DNA of 64,000 nucleotides from Rhodococcus sp. B7740 (GCF_000954115.1 NZ_CP010797.1:4030001-4094000); one strand, 5' to 3'. Numbered from the stretch's first letter, positions 34,658 to 43,829 are shown. Numbers and translations: made by a program. The notes: generated by a model from the letters alone, not told the origin.

Positions 34658-35439
34658 CAGCAACCGGCCTTCAACTCGTCGGTGATGCGGTGATAGATGC
34701 CGCCCGACGTCAGTCCACCGTCGATGACGATTTCGGTGCCGGTGATGTAGCGCGATGAATCCGACAGCAGGAACGCGACCGATTCTGCGATTTCTTCGGC
34801 GTCCGCGACGCGTCCTGCGGGTACCGATTGCAGACTGGTCTCCACGAAAGCCGATGAGCCGGAATGCAGTAGGGGAGTATCGACCAGACCGGGGTGGATC
34901 GAATTGACTCGGACCCCGTACTCGGCGAATTCGAGCGCGCCCACCTTGGACAGACCACGCACTCCCCATTTGCTGGCACCGTATCCTGCCGCGAAGTAGC
35001 CGAGCATCCCGGCGATGGAGGACACGTTGACGATCGAACCGCCGCCACCTTGTTTCAGAAGTGGTGCACAGGATTTCATTCCGTAGAACACCGAGCTCAG
35101 GTTGATGTTCATGACGCGGTGCCAGTCTTCGACGGTCGTGTCCTCGATACCCGCTCGGTGGCTGACCCCGGCGTTGTTCACCAGTCCGTCGAGGTGACCG
35201 TCCGTTGACTCGATTGCCTTCGCCAGCGCCGTCCACGATTGCGGTGCGGTGACATCGAGCTGGAGGAACTCTGCCCGGCCGCCCGCATCGAGGATGTCGG
35301 CCACGACGGCTTCACCTGCGGCCGTCGAGATGTCGGTGACCCAGACCTTCGCTCCCCGGCCTGCCAGCATCTCCGATTCGACTCGGCCCATGCCACTTCC
35401 TGCGCCGGTGACGACGATCGTCTTGTTCTCGAAGTTCAT
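34657..35439 (-). CDS. Short-chain dehydrogenase/reductase
   Basis: The 260-residue classical SDR has TGAGSGMG at 11-18, NNAG at 88-91, the Ser in VNVSSIAG near 137-144 and Tyr153-xxx-Lys157. IDGGLTSGG at the C-terminus is typical. An aspartate in VTDIS at the end of the second strand points to NAD(H) rather than NADP(H). It would oxidise an alcohol in the pathway served by the operon; the substrate is unknown. It sits 12 bp after the MFS gene. Confidence 0.93.
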   Translation of the reverse strand: MNFENKTIVVTGAGSGMGRVESEMLAGRGAKVWVTDISTAAGEAVVADILDAGGRAEFLQLDVTAPQSWTALAKAIESTDGHLDGLVNNAGVSHRAGIEDTTVEDWHRVMNINLSSVFYGMKSCAPLLKQGGGGSIVNVSSIAGMLGYFAAGYGASKWGVRGLSKVGALEFAEYGVRVNSIHPGLVDTPLLHSGSSAFVETSLQSVPAGRVADAEEIAESVAFLLSDSSRYITGTEIVIDGGLTSGGIYHRITDELKAGC

Positions 35440-35451
35440 GTCAGGGGCCTC

Positions 35452-36783
35452 TCACTCTGTTTTCAGTTCGGTGCCCTTCGTCTCGGTCACGAAGAAGACC
35501 GTGGCGAAGGTGATGACGGCGCAGAAGACGAAGTAGCCGGCGGGTGCGAGCGGATTTCCGGTGAGTGAGATCAGGTACGTGGCGATGAAAGGTGCTGTGC
35601 CACCCAGCAACATGTTGGTGGTGTTGTTGCCCAGGGCCAGGCCCGTGTACCGCACCGAGGTCTTGAGCATTTCCACGTAGGTCACGTACGAGGCACCGTT
35701 GACGACGGACACCGCGATGAACAACACTGACTGTCCGACGACGGCCTGCCACAGCGTGCCGCCGGCCATCATCATGAACATCGGGACACCGAGAACGATG
35801 GCTGCGAAGCTGCCTGCGAACAGCACGGGCTTTCGGCCGTACCTGTCGGCCATGTAGCCCGAGATGGGGAGGGTGATCACTCCGAGAACCAAGGCAAGCG
35901 AGGTCGACAGGAACGCTGCCTGAGAGGTCTGGCCGCCCTCGGTCCTGAGGTACGTGGCCGCGTAGACCGATGCGATGTAATAACCACCGGTGATGAGCGC
36001 GCCGAGCAGGATGATCTTCACGACACTGCCGCCGGACGTGCTCAGTAGCTCCGAGAGGGGAAGCTTCTTCGTCTCGCCCTTGTTCTCGAGTTCCTTGAAT
36101 TCAGGGGTGTCGTCCAGGCGGTTCCTGATCCAGATGCCGACACCGCCGATCACCAGGCTCAGCAGGAACGGGATCCGCCACGCCCAGGAGAGTATCTGTT
36201 CGTCGGTGAACACCGAGTTCAGTGCCAGTGCGCACAGGGAGGCGAGCAGCGATCCGATGTAGGTGCCGGTGTTGACCATCGACGTCTGGGTCGCGCGCCA
36301 CCGCGTCGGCGCGGACTCGGATACGAACGCGTTGGCTCCTCCGAGTTCGCCACCTGCAGCGAAGCCCTGCAGGCATCTGCACAGGACGAGAACCGAGGTG
36401 GCCCACACTCCCAGAGTGACGTACGTCGGGAGCAATCCGATTCCGGCGGTGGCGATCACCATCAGCAGGATGGTCCAGGAGAGCGCGTTCTTGCGGCCGT
36501 ACTTGTCGCCGATGTGTCCGAAGAAGATGCCGCCCGGAACTCGCAGGAAGAAGGCAACGGCGAACGCGGCGAACGTGCCGAGAAGCGCGGCCGTCGGATC
36601 GTCGGACACGAAGAACAGTGCGGCGATGGTGGTGGCCATGTAGCCGTAGATACCGAAGTCGTAGTACTCGACGACGGTTCCGACGACGGCGGCACGGATT
36701 ACTGTCAGGGGGGATTGCTTCGGGTTCGTCCCGGGTGTGTGTGCGTCCGAGTCGGGCTGCACGGCAGGTTCGTTCGTAGTCAT
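35452..36783 (-). CDS. MFS transporter, metabolite:H+ symporter family
   Basis: The 443-residue protein has twelve hydrophobic segments and the MHS-family signatures: VVGTVVEYYDFGIYGYMAT near 34-52, GGIFFGHIGDKYGRKNAL between helices 2 and 3, and CRCLQGFAAGGELGGANAFV at about 138-157. MHS members import organic acids, shikimate or osmolytes with protons. It is 23 bp downstream of the flavoprotein gene and likely imports the operon's substrate. The ATG at 36783 is the natural start. Confidence 0.93.
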   Translation of the reverse strand: MTTNEPAVQPDSDAHTPGTNPKQSPLTVIRAAVVGTVVEYYDFGIYGYMATTIAALFFVSDDPTAALLGTFAAFAVAFFLRVPGGIFFGHIGDKYGRKNALSWTILLMVIATAGIGLLPTYVTLGVWATSVLVLCRCLQGFAAGGELGGANAFVSESAPTRWRATQTSMVNTGTYIGSLLASLCALALNSVFTDEQILSWAWRIPFLLSLVIGGVGIWIRNRLDDTPEFKELENKGETKKLPLSELLSTSGGSVVKIILLGALITGGYYIASVYAATYLRTEGGQTSQAAFLSTSLALVLGVITLPISGYMADRYGRKPVLFAGSFAAIVLGVPMFMMMAGGTLWQAVVGQSVLFIAVSVVNGASYVTYVEMLKTSVRYTGLALGNNTTNMLLGGTAPFIATYLISLTGNPLAPAGYFVFCAVITFATVFFVTETKGTELKTE

Positions 36784-36806
36784 CGGTGTCCTCGAGGTCA
36801 GGGTGG

Positions 36807-38246
36807 TCAGGCCGTCAGTGGCTGTGCATCGACGGAGTGGAGGGCGGCGTTGCGACCGGCGATCCGGCCCATGGTGAGTGCATTGGCCACAGCGTTGCCG
36901 CCACCGACGTAGCGCTGCCCGAGAACTCCCGCTCCTGCCTCGCCTGCAGCGAACAGGCCGGGTACGGGGGTGCCTCGTGTCGTGAGCACGGCGGATTCGG
37001 AATCGATCTCCAAACCTGCATGTGTGCAGACCAATTCGGCGGGGAGGATTCGTGCGGCATAGAAGGGGGCGGTGTCGATGGGTTCGGGATTCGACGTACT
37101 GCCCTTGTTGGCGAGTGTTCGGTGGCGAAGGAAGTCGGGGTCCTCGCCGTGGGGCAGATGCGCGTTCCATCGCTCGACCGTGGAATCGAGGGCCGCGGCG
37201 GGCACCGCCATGAGTACGGCCAGCTCCGCGAGGGAGGATGCGCGAAGGGTCCGGCCGGCGTCTGCCTCGTCCTCGATGCGATCGGGTGCCCAATCGGCGT
37301 ATCCCGCAGGCAGATTCTGTCGAGCGTTGTCGTCGAAGATCATCCAGGCGGAGCCACCCTGACCGTCGATGATTCCGGTCGAGACGGCGTACGAGGCGTC
37401 CTCGTCCATGAATCGACGCCCCGCAGCGTTGACGTGAATACGTGATTTCGGGGGGAACCCGGACTGCCAGTGGTGGTATCGCTGAAAGTAGACGGTGGGC
37501 AGCATGAGTCCCCACCCGTCGCCGGTTATGGACGCGTCCACCGACGGTGCGTAGCGCAGGTGGTCGCCGCGACTGCCCTCGGCAGCAACGACGAAGGCAG
37601 CGGAGCCGGCTCGGTTGGCTGCCGGAAAATGAAGATCGACCAGCTCGGGATCTCGGGCGAAACCACCGGAGGCCACGACGACTGCTGCAGAACGGAGTTC
37701 GACATCGTCGGCTACGACTCCCACGACCCGGTCGCCCTCGGTGAGGAGCGCTTGCACGCGAGTGTCGAGAACGACCTCGATTCCGAGCCTGCGGCGCGCT
37801 GCGTCCAGAACCTGGACGAGTCCGTATCCCTGGTCTTTCGGGACGTGACCCCTCCAGACGTCCTCGACGCCCGCCTGGCTCAGTCCCGGTTGATGCGCGT
37901 TACCGGAAATCTTTGCGGGAACGTTCAATCCGAGTCCGAGAAGCCACTCCAGTGTCGGTCCGGCCTGCTCGCAGAAGGTCCTGATCAGGCCGGGCTTGAG
38001 CATCCACTGGTTGAGATCCATGTAATGCTGGAAGTACTTCTCTGCGCTGTCGTCGATTCCGAGGGCGCGCTGAACGCTCGTCGCTGCGGCGGTGAACAAT
38101 CCGGCCGACAGGGCTGTCGATCCACCCAGTTCTTTGCGCGCCTCGAAGAGAATCACGGACGCACCGTTCTCGGCCGCCGTCACCGCCGCCGCCAGCCCAG
38201 CTCCACCGCCACCGATGACGATGACGTCGTAGTCGGTGTCAGACAT
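36807..38246 (-). CDS. FAD-dependent dehydrogenase of the fumarate reductase/KstD type
   Basis: The 479-residue flavoprotein has DVIVIGGGGAGLAAAVTAAE at 7-26 (FAD Rossmann motif), GGSTALSAG near 42-50, VVVASGGFARDPEL near 190 and the C-terminal GLFAAGEAGAG and GGGNAVANALTMGRIAG. This architecture occurs in fumarate reductase-like enzymes and 3-ketosteroid dehydrogenases, which form or reduce C=C bonds next to a carbonyl. The reaction here is unknown. It overlaps the upstream SDR gene by eight bases and is in one operon with it. Confidence 0.9.
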   Translation of the reverse strand: MSDTDYDVIVIGGGGAGLAAAVTAAENGASVILFEARKELGGSTALSAGLFTAAATSVQRALGIDDSAEKYFQHYMDLNQWMLKPGLIRTFCEQAGPTLEWLLGLGLNVPAKISGNAHQPGLSQAGVEDVWRGHVPKDQGYGLVQVLDAARRRLGIEVVLDTRVQALLTEGDRVVGVVADDVELRSAAVVVASGGFARDPELVDLHFPAANRAGSAAFVVAAEGSRGDHLRYAPSVDASITGDGWGLMLPTVYFQRYHHWQSGFPPKSRIHVNAAGRRFMDEDASYAVSTGIIDGQGGSAWMIFDDNARQNLPAGYADWAPDRIEDEADAGRTLRASSLAELAVLMAVPAAALDSTVERWNAHLPHGEDPDFLRHRTLANKGSTSNPEPIDTAPFYAARILPAELVCTHAGLEIDSESAVLTTRGTPVPGLFAAGEAGAGVLGQRYVGGGNAVANALTMGRIAGRNAALHSVDAQPLTA

Positions 38247-39063
38247 GACGCGACCCGCCGTCCACCGCGATACTGTGCCCGGTCACGTAGCGAGCACTGT
38301 CCGACAGCAAGAACAGAAGAGGCCCGAAGACTTCTTCCGGTGCTCCGAGTCTGTGCAGAGGAACCGAATCCAGAGCTTTGGCAAGCGCTTCGGAATCTTC
38401 CTGCACCCACCGCGTCATTTCGGTGTCGATGTAGCCGGGTGCAATGGAATTGACGCGAATACCGATATCTCCGAACTCGACGGCAAGGGATTCCGTCAGG
38501 TGGGCGACGGCTGCTTTGGACGTGCAGTAGGCACCGCGGCCCTTACGGACACGAAGTGCGGATACCGAGGACATGTTGACGATCGCGCCGCCTTCGCGCA
38601 TGTGACGACCCGCTGCTTGCGAGCCGTACAGAACGCCTTCGACGTTCACGCCGAGCGTGGCACCCATCTGCTCGGGGGTGATGTCCGCGGCGTAGGCGAA
38701 CGGGAAGATTCCCGCGTTGTTGATCCAGAAGTCGATCCGGCCGAATTCGGCCAGGGCTGTCCGGGCGAGAGCCTCGTGATCATCGGCGACGGTGACGTCG
38801 GCTCGAGCGCCGATGATCGTCCCGGGTCGTTCGACCAGTGAGTCGGTGCTCAGCTCCGTATTCAGTTGCTCGGCCGTCTCTTTCATCCGGGCGTCGTTGA
38901 TGTCGGCACCGACGACGTGTACGCCGCGCGCCGCAAGTCCCTTGGCGAACACCGATCCCATGCCCTGGGCGGCCCCGGTGACGACGGCAACCTTGCCCGC
39001 CAGTTCGGGGTACACCGCAGTCATCGTGCGATCGACGACGCGTCCTGGATTGGGGTTATTCAT
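38239..39063 (-). CDS. Short-chain dehydrogenase/reductase, first gene of the IclR-linked operon
   Basis: The 274-residue SDR has VVTGAAQGMGSVFAKGLA around 27-44, NNAG at 115-118, NMSSVSALR with the Ser near 165 and Tyr179-xxx-Lys183 in AYCTSKAAV. VADINDARM-type acidic residues after strand two suggest NAD. ATG at 39063 has GAGGAGAGC seven bases upstream, a strong ribosome-binding site that decides the start. The operon continues into the flavoprotein gene with an eight-base overlap. Upstream lies the divergent IclR gene and a palindromic operator candidate. Confidence 0.93.
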   Translation of the reverse strand: MNNPNPGRVVDRTMTAVYPELAGKVAVVTGAAQGMGSVFAKGLAARGVHVVGADINDARMKETAEQLNTELSTDSLVERPGTIIGARADVTVADDHEALARTALAEFGRIDFWINNAGIFPFAYAADITPEQMGATLGVNVEGVLYGSQAAGRHMREGGAIVNMSSVSALRVRKGRGAYCTSKAAVAHLTESLAVEFGDIGIRVNSIAPGYIDTEMTRWVQEDSEALAKALDSVPLHRLGAPEEVFGPLLFLLSDSARYVTGHSIAVDGGSRHV

Positions 39064-39120
39064 GGCGCTCTCCTCGTGCAAAAGATCTCGGCCGGGTCCG
39101 TTTGCACCGACCTCGACTAT

Positions 39121-39135
39121 GTGCGATAATCGCAC
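39121..39135. promoter_or_regulatory. Palindromic operator candidate between SDR operon and iclR-type gene
   Basis: GTGCGATAATCGCAC is a perfect 7+1+7 palindrome, followed by the half-site GTGTGCGATT at 39140-39149. It lies 58 bases before the SDR start and 65 before the IclR start. IclR proteins bind such 13-15-bp palindromes, so autoregulation and operon control are likely. Confidence 0.65.
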
Positions 39136-39199
39136 GCAGTGTGCGATTCAGATCGAACTGTAGGTGGTCCACCTCACAGTCGTCAACAGGGGGCAGTGC

Positions 39200-39901
39200 A
39201 TGACCGACGGAAAAACCACGGTGTCCATCGATTCGGGGATGTCCAAAACGCTGCATCACGGCCTTGTCGTGCTCGAGCTGTTGGCCGAGCATCCGAACGG
39301 CTTGTCGATCACAGAGATCGCCGACGGGATCGGTGTGCACCGCACCGTTGCACATCGGCTGGTTCGCACACTCGAGGCCCATCATCTGTGTCGGCGAGAC
39401 GAGTTCAAGCGAATTGCCCTCGGTGCCGGGCTGGTGGCACTCGCCGAACCCGTCGAGCAGGATCTGCGAACCGTGGCACGCCCGGTACTCGAAGAACTGG
39501 CGGATCAACTGGGCGCGACCGTCCATCTCGTCGTTCGCGAGAATTCAACGGAAGTAAGGGCTTTGATGGTTGTCGAGCCACGAGGGGCGAAGGTCCACGT
39601 GGCATTTCGTGGAGGGCAGGTCGACCCGATCGACCGGGGGTCTGCAGGCCTGGCAATGCTCGCGTCCTTGCCCCCGGAAGATGGCGAACGTGCGGAAGTG
39701 GCGCGGGCGCGAAGCGTTGGATACGCGGTCACCCACGGCGAAGTGATTCCATCGGTAGGAGGAGTGTCCGCCGTCGTGCCGGGTCGCCGCGGAGACGCGA
39801 TGGCGAGCTTGGGTGCGTCGGTGTTCGAGATCGGCGACGAAGAACAGCTCGGTGCGGCCGTCGTCGCTGCAGCGGCGCGGTTGGGGCGTTTGCTGCGCTA
39901 G
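39200..39901 (+). CDS. IclR family transcriptional regulator
   Basis: The 233-residue protein has an N-terminal winged helix (about residues 13-70; LSITEIADGIGVHRTVAHRL is the helix-turn-helix) and a C-terminal effector domain with VSAVVPGRRGDAMASLGAS near the end. ATG at 39200 has AGGGGGC upstream and is preferred over a TTG/GTG-like extension at 39164. It is divergent from the five-gene catabolic operon and probably controls it, together with the NTF2-like gene at 39,921, through GTGCG-N5-CGCAC sites. Confidence 0.92.
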   Translation: MTDGKTTVSIDSGMSKTLHHGLVVLELLAEHPNGLSITEIADGIGVHRTVAHRLVRTLEAHHLCRRDEFKRIALGAGLVALAEPVEQDLRTVARPVLEELADQLGATVHLVVRENSTEVRALMVVEPRGAKVHVAFRGGQVDPIDRGSAGLAMLASLPPEDGERAEVARARSVGYAVTHGEVIPSVGGVSAVVPGRRGDAMASLGASVFEIGDEEQLGAAVVAAAARLGRLLR

Positions 39902-39920
39902 TCAGCGACGACGGGTCGTG

Positions 39921-40340
39921 TCAGGCGTCGTCGCGGGTCACGGTCCTGTGCTGGATGCGCCACTGATCATCGACTCGCACAACACGATCCCGGACCGACG
40001 TGAATCTGACGAGGCGTGTTTCGCCGCCGCGTGGTGTCGTCATGATCTGGAGGTAACAGTCGACTGCGAGTTCATCGACGCTCACGAGATCGACCGCAAT
40101 GTTCGTGATCACGTGCCTGCGCCGCTCGTTCGCGTCGGACGCGCTGTCGAAGAAGCGCTGCGCAAAGGCGATCAGCCGGTCCCTCCCCGTCTCGGGTTCG
40201 GGGTAACTCGGTGAATCGAAGACACCGTCCGCGGTGAAGGTCCCTGCCCACTCCGTCGCGCGTCCGGAATCGATTGCGTGGCTCTGCCTGCCGTACAGAA
40301 GCTGGACCTCGGCAATGGTTCCCGCATCTGGATCGGGCAT
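39921..40340 (-). CDS. NTF2/SnoaL-like protein
   Basis: The 139-residue protein has the cone-shaped SnoaL fold pattern. TIAEVQLLYGRQSHAIDSG begins the first helix, WAGTFTADGVFDSP the first sheet, and HVITNIAVDLVS, VRFTSVRDRVVRVDDQWRI the remaining strands. Members act as isomerases, cyclases, dehydratases or hydroxylase partners, so no reaction is claimed. ATG at 40340 follows GGAGAC. It is a single gene with a palindrome, shared in form with the IclR promoter, 15 bases before its start. Confidence 0.86.
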   Translation of the reverse strand: MPDPDAGTIAEVQLLYGRQSHAIDSGRATEWAGTFTADGVFDSPSYPEPETGRDRLIAFAQRFFDSASDANERRRHVITNIAVDLVSVDELAVDCYLQIMTTPRGGETRLVRFTSVRDRVVRVDDQWRIQHRTVTRDDA

Positions 40341-40354
40341 CGGCGTCTCCTTCG

Positions 40355-40369
40355 GTGCGCTATTCGCAC
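40355..40369. promoter_or_regulatory. Second GTGCG-N5-CGCAC palindrome upstream of the NTF2-like gene
   Basis: GTGCGCTATTCGCAC shares its outer ten bases with the palindrome at 39121-39135 and is likewise followed by a half-site (AGTGCGTATT at 40373-40382). Only 15 bases separate it from the start codon, so binding would block transcription of this gene. Confidence 0.6.
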
Positions 40370-40487
40370 GGACAGTGCGTATTGCCGATGACGTTAGTCC
40401 GGTCCGTCCGGCAGTCGAGCCAGGGGTCCACTCGGCGCAGCCGAAAATGAAGCGCGCGAGTCACGCCACGTCTGACATCATCGGGCT

Positions 40488-41285
40488 GTGAAGATCATCT
40501 CGATCAATGCATGGGGCGGCGCCATGTACGACGAACTCGTGGGATGGCTGAAAGCCGTTGATGCCGAGATCATTTGCCTTCAGGAAGTCACTCGTACTCC
40601 GAATCGATCGGGCTGGGCAACGTTCGCAGACGGTGAGCGCACACTGCCGCAGCGGCTCAACCTGTTCGACGACGTGTCGGCCGCGCTCCCCGGGTACACG
40701 CCGTATTTCGTCGCCAACGACGCCGGACCTGTCACCGACGGTGAGGGCGTCGAATTGCGTCAGGACTTCGGGATCGCGACCTGGGTGCGTGACGACGTTC
40801 CCGTTGTAGGGCTCGACGCGCGGTTCGTCCATTCACGGTTCGTCGATCACGCGGTCTGGGATGTGGATGACCGTCCACGAGCTGCTCTGACGGTCACCGT
40901 TCGGGATCGCGTCGTAGGTAAGTCCGTATCCGTCATCCAATGTCACGGTCTGCGCGATCCAGCAGGTAAGGGCGACAGTCCCATTCGGCTGGAGCAGGCC
41001 AGGAAATTGGCGGGGATCGTCGAACGGATGCGCTCGACGAGCGAAGTCGTTGTGCTGTGCGGTGACCTGAACCTGCTGCCGACCAGCGAGACGTTCGCAC
41101 TGCTGGCCGAACATGGGATGACCGACCTCGTGGGAGACGCCGACACTCGAACGTCCATCTACACCAAAGCAATTCGTAGTGCCAGCTACGTGTTGGTGTC
41201 GTCACCGACCGCCGTACGAAGCTTCGAGATCGTCACCGAGCCGGAAGTGTCCGATCACCGGGCTCTGGTGCTGGAACTTCTTTGA
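40488..41285 (+). CDS. Endonuclease/exonuclease/phosphatase family hydrolase
   Basis: The 265-residue protein has the EEP-fold metal site. ISINAWG starts the protein with Asn7, ICLQEVTR carries Glu33, LCGDLNLLPTSE the Asp/Asn pair and EVSDHRALVLEL the C-terminal Asp-His pair. EEP enzymes cleave phosphodiesters or phosphomonoesters of nucleic acids, sphingolipids or inositol phosphates; the substrate here is unknown. The GTG at 40488 begins immediately at the fold. No signal peptide is present. Confidence 0.87.
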   Translation: MKIISINAWGGAMYDELVGWLKAVDAEIICLQEVTRTPNRSGWATFADGERTLPQRLNLFDDVSAALPGYTPYFVANDAGPVTDGEGVELRQDFGIATWVRDDVPVVGLDARFVHSRFVDHAVWDVDDRPRAALTVTVRDRVVGKSVSVIQCHGLRDPAGKGDSPIRLEQARKLAGIVERMRSTSEVVVLCGDLNLLPTSETFALLAEHGMTDLVGDADTRTSIYTKAIRSASYVLVSSPTAVRSFEIVTEPEVSDHRALVLELL

Positions 41286-42247
41286 TCCTTGTCTGCTGTG
41301 CCGGCAGCCTTTGGATCCGACCCGGCGGGCATGTACGTACTGCGTTCGGATGCGCCGCGTAAAGCGTTCGAGATCGCGTACATAGCCGGGGTGTACTGGC
41401 GTCGCGCGAGTGAGGCGATGTAGATGACCCGGGTCGGAACACGATCGGTGTCGAGGAAAGCGATGGTGGTGACGTCGGGTCGGTGGTGGACCACCGACAG
41501 TCGGGGGACCATAGCGATGCCGACGCCTGCGGCCACCATGGCCTCGATTTCCTGGTAGTCGTGGGCTTCGTACACGACGTCGGGCTCGAATCCTGCTACG
41601 CGGCAACTGCGATAGAGAACCTCCGCTGCCGGGTGGTCGTTGCTCCGAATGATCCACCGCGCGCCTCGGAGGTCGTGCAAGGACACATCCCGTCCCCGGC
41701 GATCGTCGTCTATCGGAAGCAGCAGCACGGTCTGGTCTTCCATCAGAGGCTCGAGTGACAGCGATCGTTCTGCCTCTTCCGTCCAGGCGTAGCTCCACAG
41801 CAGTGCCAGGTCGATCTCGCTCGAATGGAGCATGTCCAGCAATTGCGGTCGAACGGCCGACCGAACACGAACGTCCACCCCCGGCCATCGCGAGTGATAG
41901 TCCTTCAACGCGTCGGAGAGCAGCGACGCACTGACCGTGGGAAACGAGCCGAGCCGGACCGATCCACGTTCGAGGCCCCGGATGGCCTCCAGGTCGCCGC
42001 TCGCGGCACGCATCTCGCGGCGAAACAGGCGGGCCCGGCTGGTCAGGATCTCGCCGGCCTCGGTGAGCTGTACGCCGCGCGGCAGGCGAGTGAGGACCGG
42101 CTGTTTGATGCCGTGTTCGAGTTTGCTGATGCGTTGGGACGCTGCCGAGGGAGTCATGTTCGCTCGCTCGGCACCTGCGGTCAGGGAGCCGGCCTCGGCG
42201 ATGTCGAGCAGAAGGAACAACGTCACGACGTCGAACGTGTGGTTCAT
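41255..42247 (-). CDS. LysR family regulator divergent from the MatC-like carrier
   Basis: The 330-residue protein has the LysR winged helix (about 5-63; AGSLTAGAERANMTPSAASQ is the helix-turn-helix) and a substrate-binding domain from about 90. A basic tail of about 35 residues overlaps the 3' end of the convergent EEP gene by 31 bases. It is divergent from the carrier gene with 138 bp between, the classic LysR arrangement, and should respond to the carried acid. Its relative at 45,947 shows the same spacing of domains. Confidence 0.9.
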   Translation of the reverse strand: MNHTFDVVTLFLLLDIAEAGSLTAGAERANMTPSAASQRISKLEHGIKQPVLTRLPRGVQLTEAGEILTSRARLFRREMRAASGDLEAIRGLERGSVRLGSFPTVSASLLSDALKDYHSRWPGVDVRVRSAVRPQLLDMLHSSEIDLALLWSYAWTEEAERSLSLEPLMEDQTVLLLPIDDDRRGRDVSLHDLRGARWIIRSNDHPAAEVLYRSCRVAGFEPDVVYEAHDYQEIEAMVAAGVGIAMVPRLSVVHHRPDVTTIAFLDTDRVPTRVIYIASLARRQYTPAMYAISNALRGASERSTYMPAGSDPKAAGTADKDQRSSSTRAR

Positions 42248-42293
42248 GCGCACATCTTTCAGCTCAGCTAAACGACCGGGTAGCAAAACGATA

Positions 42294-42333
42294 TTGTCCT
42301 AAAAGTGTCGCGTCAATAATGTGACAGGGACAA
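42294..42333. promoter_or_regulatory. Candidate LysR binding region before the carrier gene
   Basis: TTGTCC (42294-42299) and GGACAA (42328-42333) are inverted and enclose TGTC..GACA. The left part (CGATATTGTCCT) resembles the CGTAATTGT motif found before both prpF-like genes. Its position between divergent LysR and carrier genes suits a LysR site. Confidence 0.4.
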
Positions 42334-42385
42334 CGTTCGAGTGCGGATGTAACCGAGCACTTACCCAGCCACCCGAAAGACGCCC

Positions 42386-43786
42386 ATGACTTCCATCGAG
42401 ATCCTCCCGCTCATCGCGTTGGTTGCGATGTTCGTGATCGCAACCTTTTTTCCGATCAATATCGGCATCCTCGGATTCATCGGTGCCTTCGTGGTCGGAT
42501 ACTTCGCGCTGGGATTCGACGACAAGGAAATCTTGAACGAGTTCCCCAGCTCGATCGTGTTGACCATCGTCGGCGTCACCTACTTCTTCGGTATGGCCAA
42601 ACGCAACGGCACCATCGATCTGCTGGTGAACAGTTGCATCAGGGCGGTGCACGGTCGGGTGACGGTGGTGCCCTGGGTGTTCTTCTTCGTCGCCTCGGTC
42701 TTGACGGCGCTCGGCACATTCAGCCCCGCCGCGGTCGCATTGATCGTGCCCGCTGCCATGGCATTCGCAGCACGAACCGGCATGAGCCCGCTGGTCATGG
42801 GCATCATGGTGATCAACGGTGCCCACGCTGGCGCGTTCTCCCCTATCTCCGTTTCCGGCGTTCTGGTTCGTGACATCGTCGAGAACAACGGCCTCGCGCT
42901 CAACCCGTGGACGCTGTTCTTCGCCAGTTACGGCATCAACCTGCTGCTCTCGGTGCTGACGGTCGTCGGCTACGCGGCCCTGGCCCGGATGAAGGGCTTC
43001 GAGTACACCGCAACAGGATCCACCGATCCCGCACCCGGCAGCGGCCCGGTGGGCGGATCGCCGATCGAGACGTCGGTCCCCGCCGGCGGCAGCACCGGAA
43101 GCACCGGCGGTGGCAGCACGGCAGGCGGCAGCACTGCGGTGCTCACTCGCCCGACCACAACCACGCTGGTCGACGCGCCGGCCCCGGTCACGTTCGTGCA
43201 GAAGCTCACGCTGTTCCTCATCGGCGCACTTCTGGTGCTCGTTCTCGTGTTGCACCTGCCGATCAGCTTCATCGCCATCGGAGCCGGAGCAGTCCTGGCG
43301 TTCACGGATCTGAAGAAGCAGAACGAGGCCATCGCAGACATCAGTTGGTCGACGGTTCTGCTGGTCGCGGGCATGGTCACCTACATCTCGATCCTGCAGG
43401 AAGTCGGCACCATCGATCATCTCGCCGAAATGGCGATCACCATCGGCGCTCCGATCATCGTGGCCATCGTGCTCTGCTACGTCATCGGCATCACCTCGGC
43501 GTTCGCGTCCTCCACTGCGCTGCTGGCCGCCGTCATTCCGCTGGCCATGCCCTTGCTCGGAACCGGTGCACTGCCGGTCGTCGGTGTCGTCGCTGCTCTG
43601 GCCATCTCGGCCACCGTCGTCGACGTCTCGCCCTTCTCGACCAACGGTGCGCTCGTGCTGGCCAACGCGCAGAACATCGAACGCCCACGCTTCTATCGCC
43701 AGTTGCTGCTCAATGCCGGAGTCGTCGTGGCCATCGCGCCGGCTCTGTGCTGGCTGATCCTGGTTGTCGTCCCCGCCCTGTTCTGA
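42386..43786 (+). CDS. MatC/SLC13-like dicarboxylate carrier
   Basis: The 466-residue protein has about eleven hydrophobic segments in two halves joined by a low-complexity Gly/Ser/Thr/Pro linker (about 210-260). The N-terminal half, including NIGILGFIGAFVVGYF and GTFSPAAVALIVPAAMAFAA, matches the MatC dicarboxylate/malonate carrier domain. The second half holds ASSTALLAAVIPLAMPLLG and VDVSPFSTNGALVLANA. It would import a di- or tricarboxylate. It lies between its LysR regulator and the first PrpF-like gene, so an isomerisable unsaturated acid is a reasonable guess. Confidence 0.85.
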   Translation: MTSIEILPLIALVAMFVIATFFPINIGILGFIGAFVVGYFALGFDDKEILNEFPSSIVLTIVGVTYFFGMAKRNGTIDLLVNSCIRAVHGRVTVVPWVFFFVASVLTALGTFSPAAVALIVPAAMAFAARTGMSPLVMGIMVINGAHAGAFSPISVSGVLVRDIVENNGLALNPWTLFFASYGINLLLSVLTVVGYAALARMKGFEYTATGSTDPAPGSGPVGGSPIETSVPAGGSTGSTGGGSTAGGSTAVLTRPTTTTLVDAPAPVTFVQKLTLFLIGALLVLVLVLHLPISFIAIGAGAVLAFTDLKKQNEAIADISWSTVLLVAGMVTYISILQEVGTIDHLAEMAITIGAPIIVAIVLCYVIGITSAFASSTALLAAVIPLAMPLLGTGALPVVGVVAALAISATVVDVSPFSTNGALVLANAQNIERPRFYRQLLLNAGVVVAIAPALCWLILVVVPALF

Positions 43787-43829
43787 ACCGGTACCAGTGC
43801 GTTAAGCGTTGCTGCACGGCATGAACATA

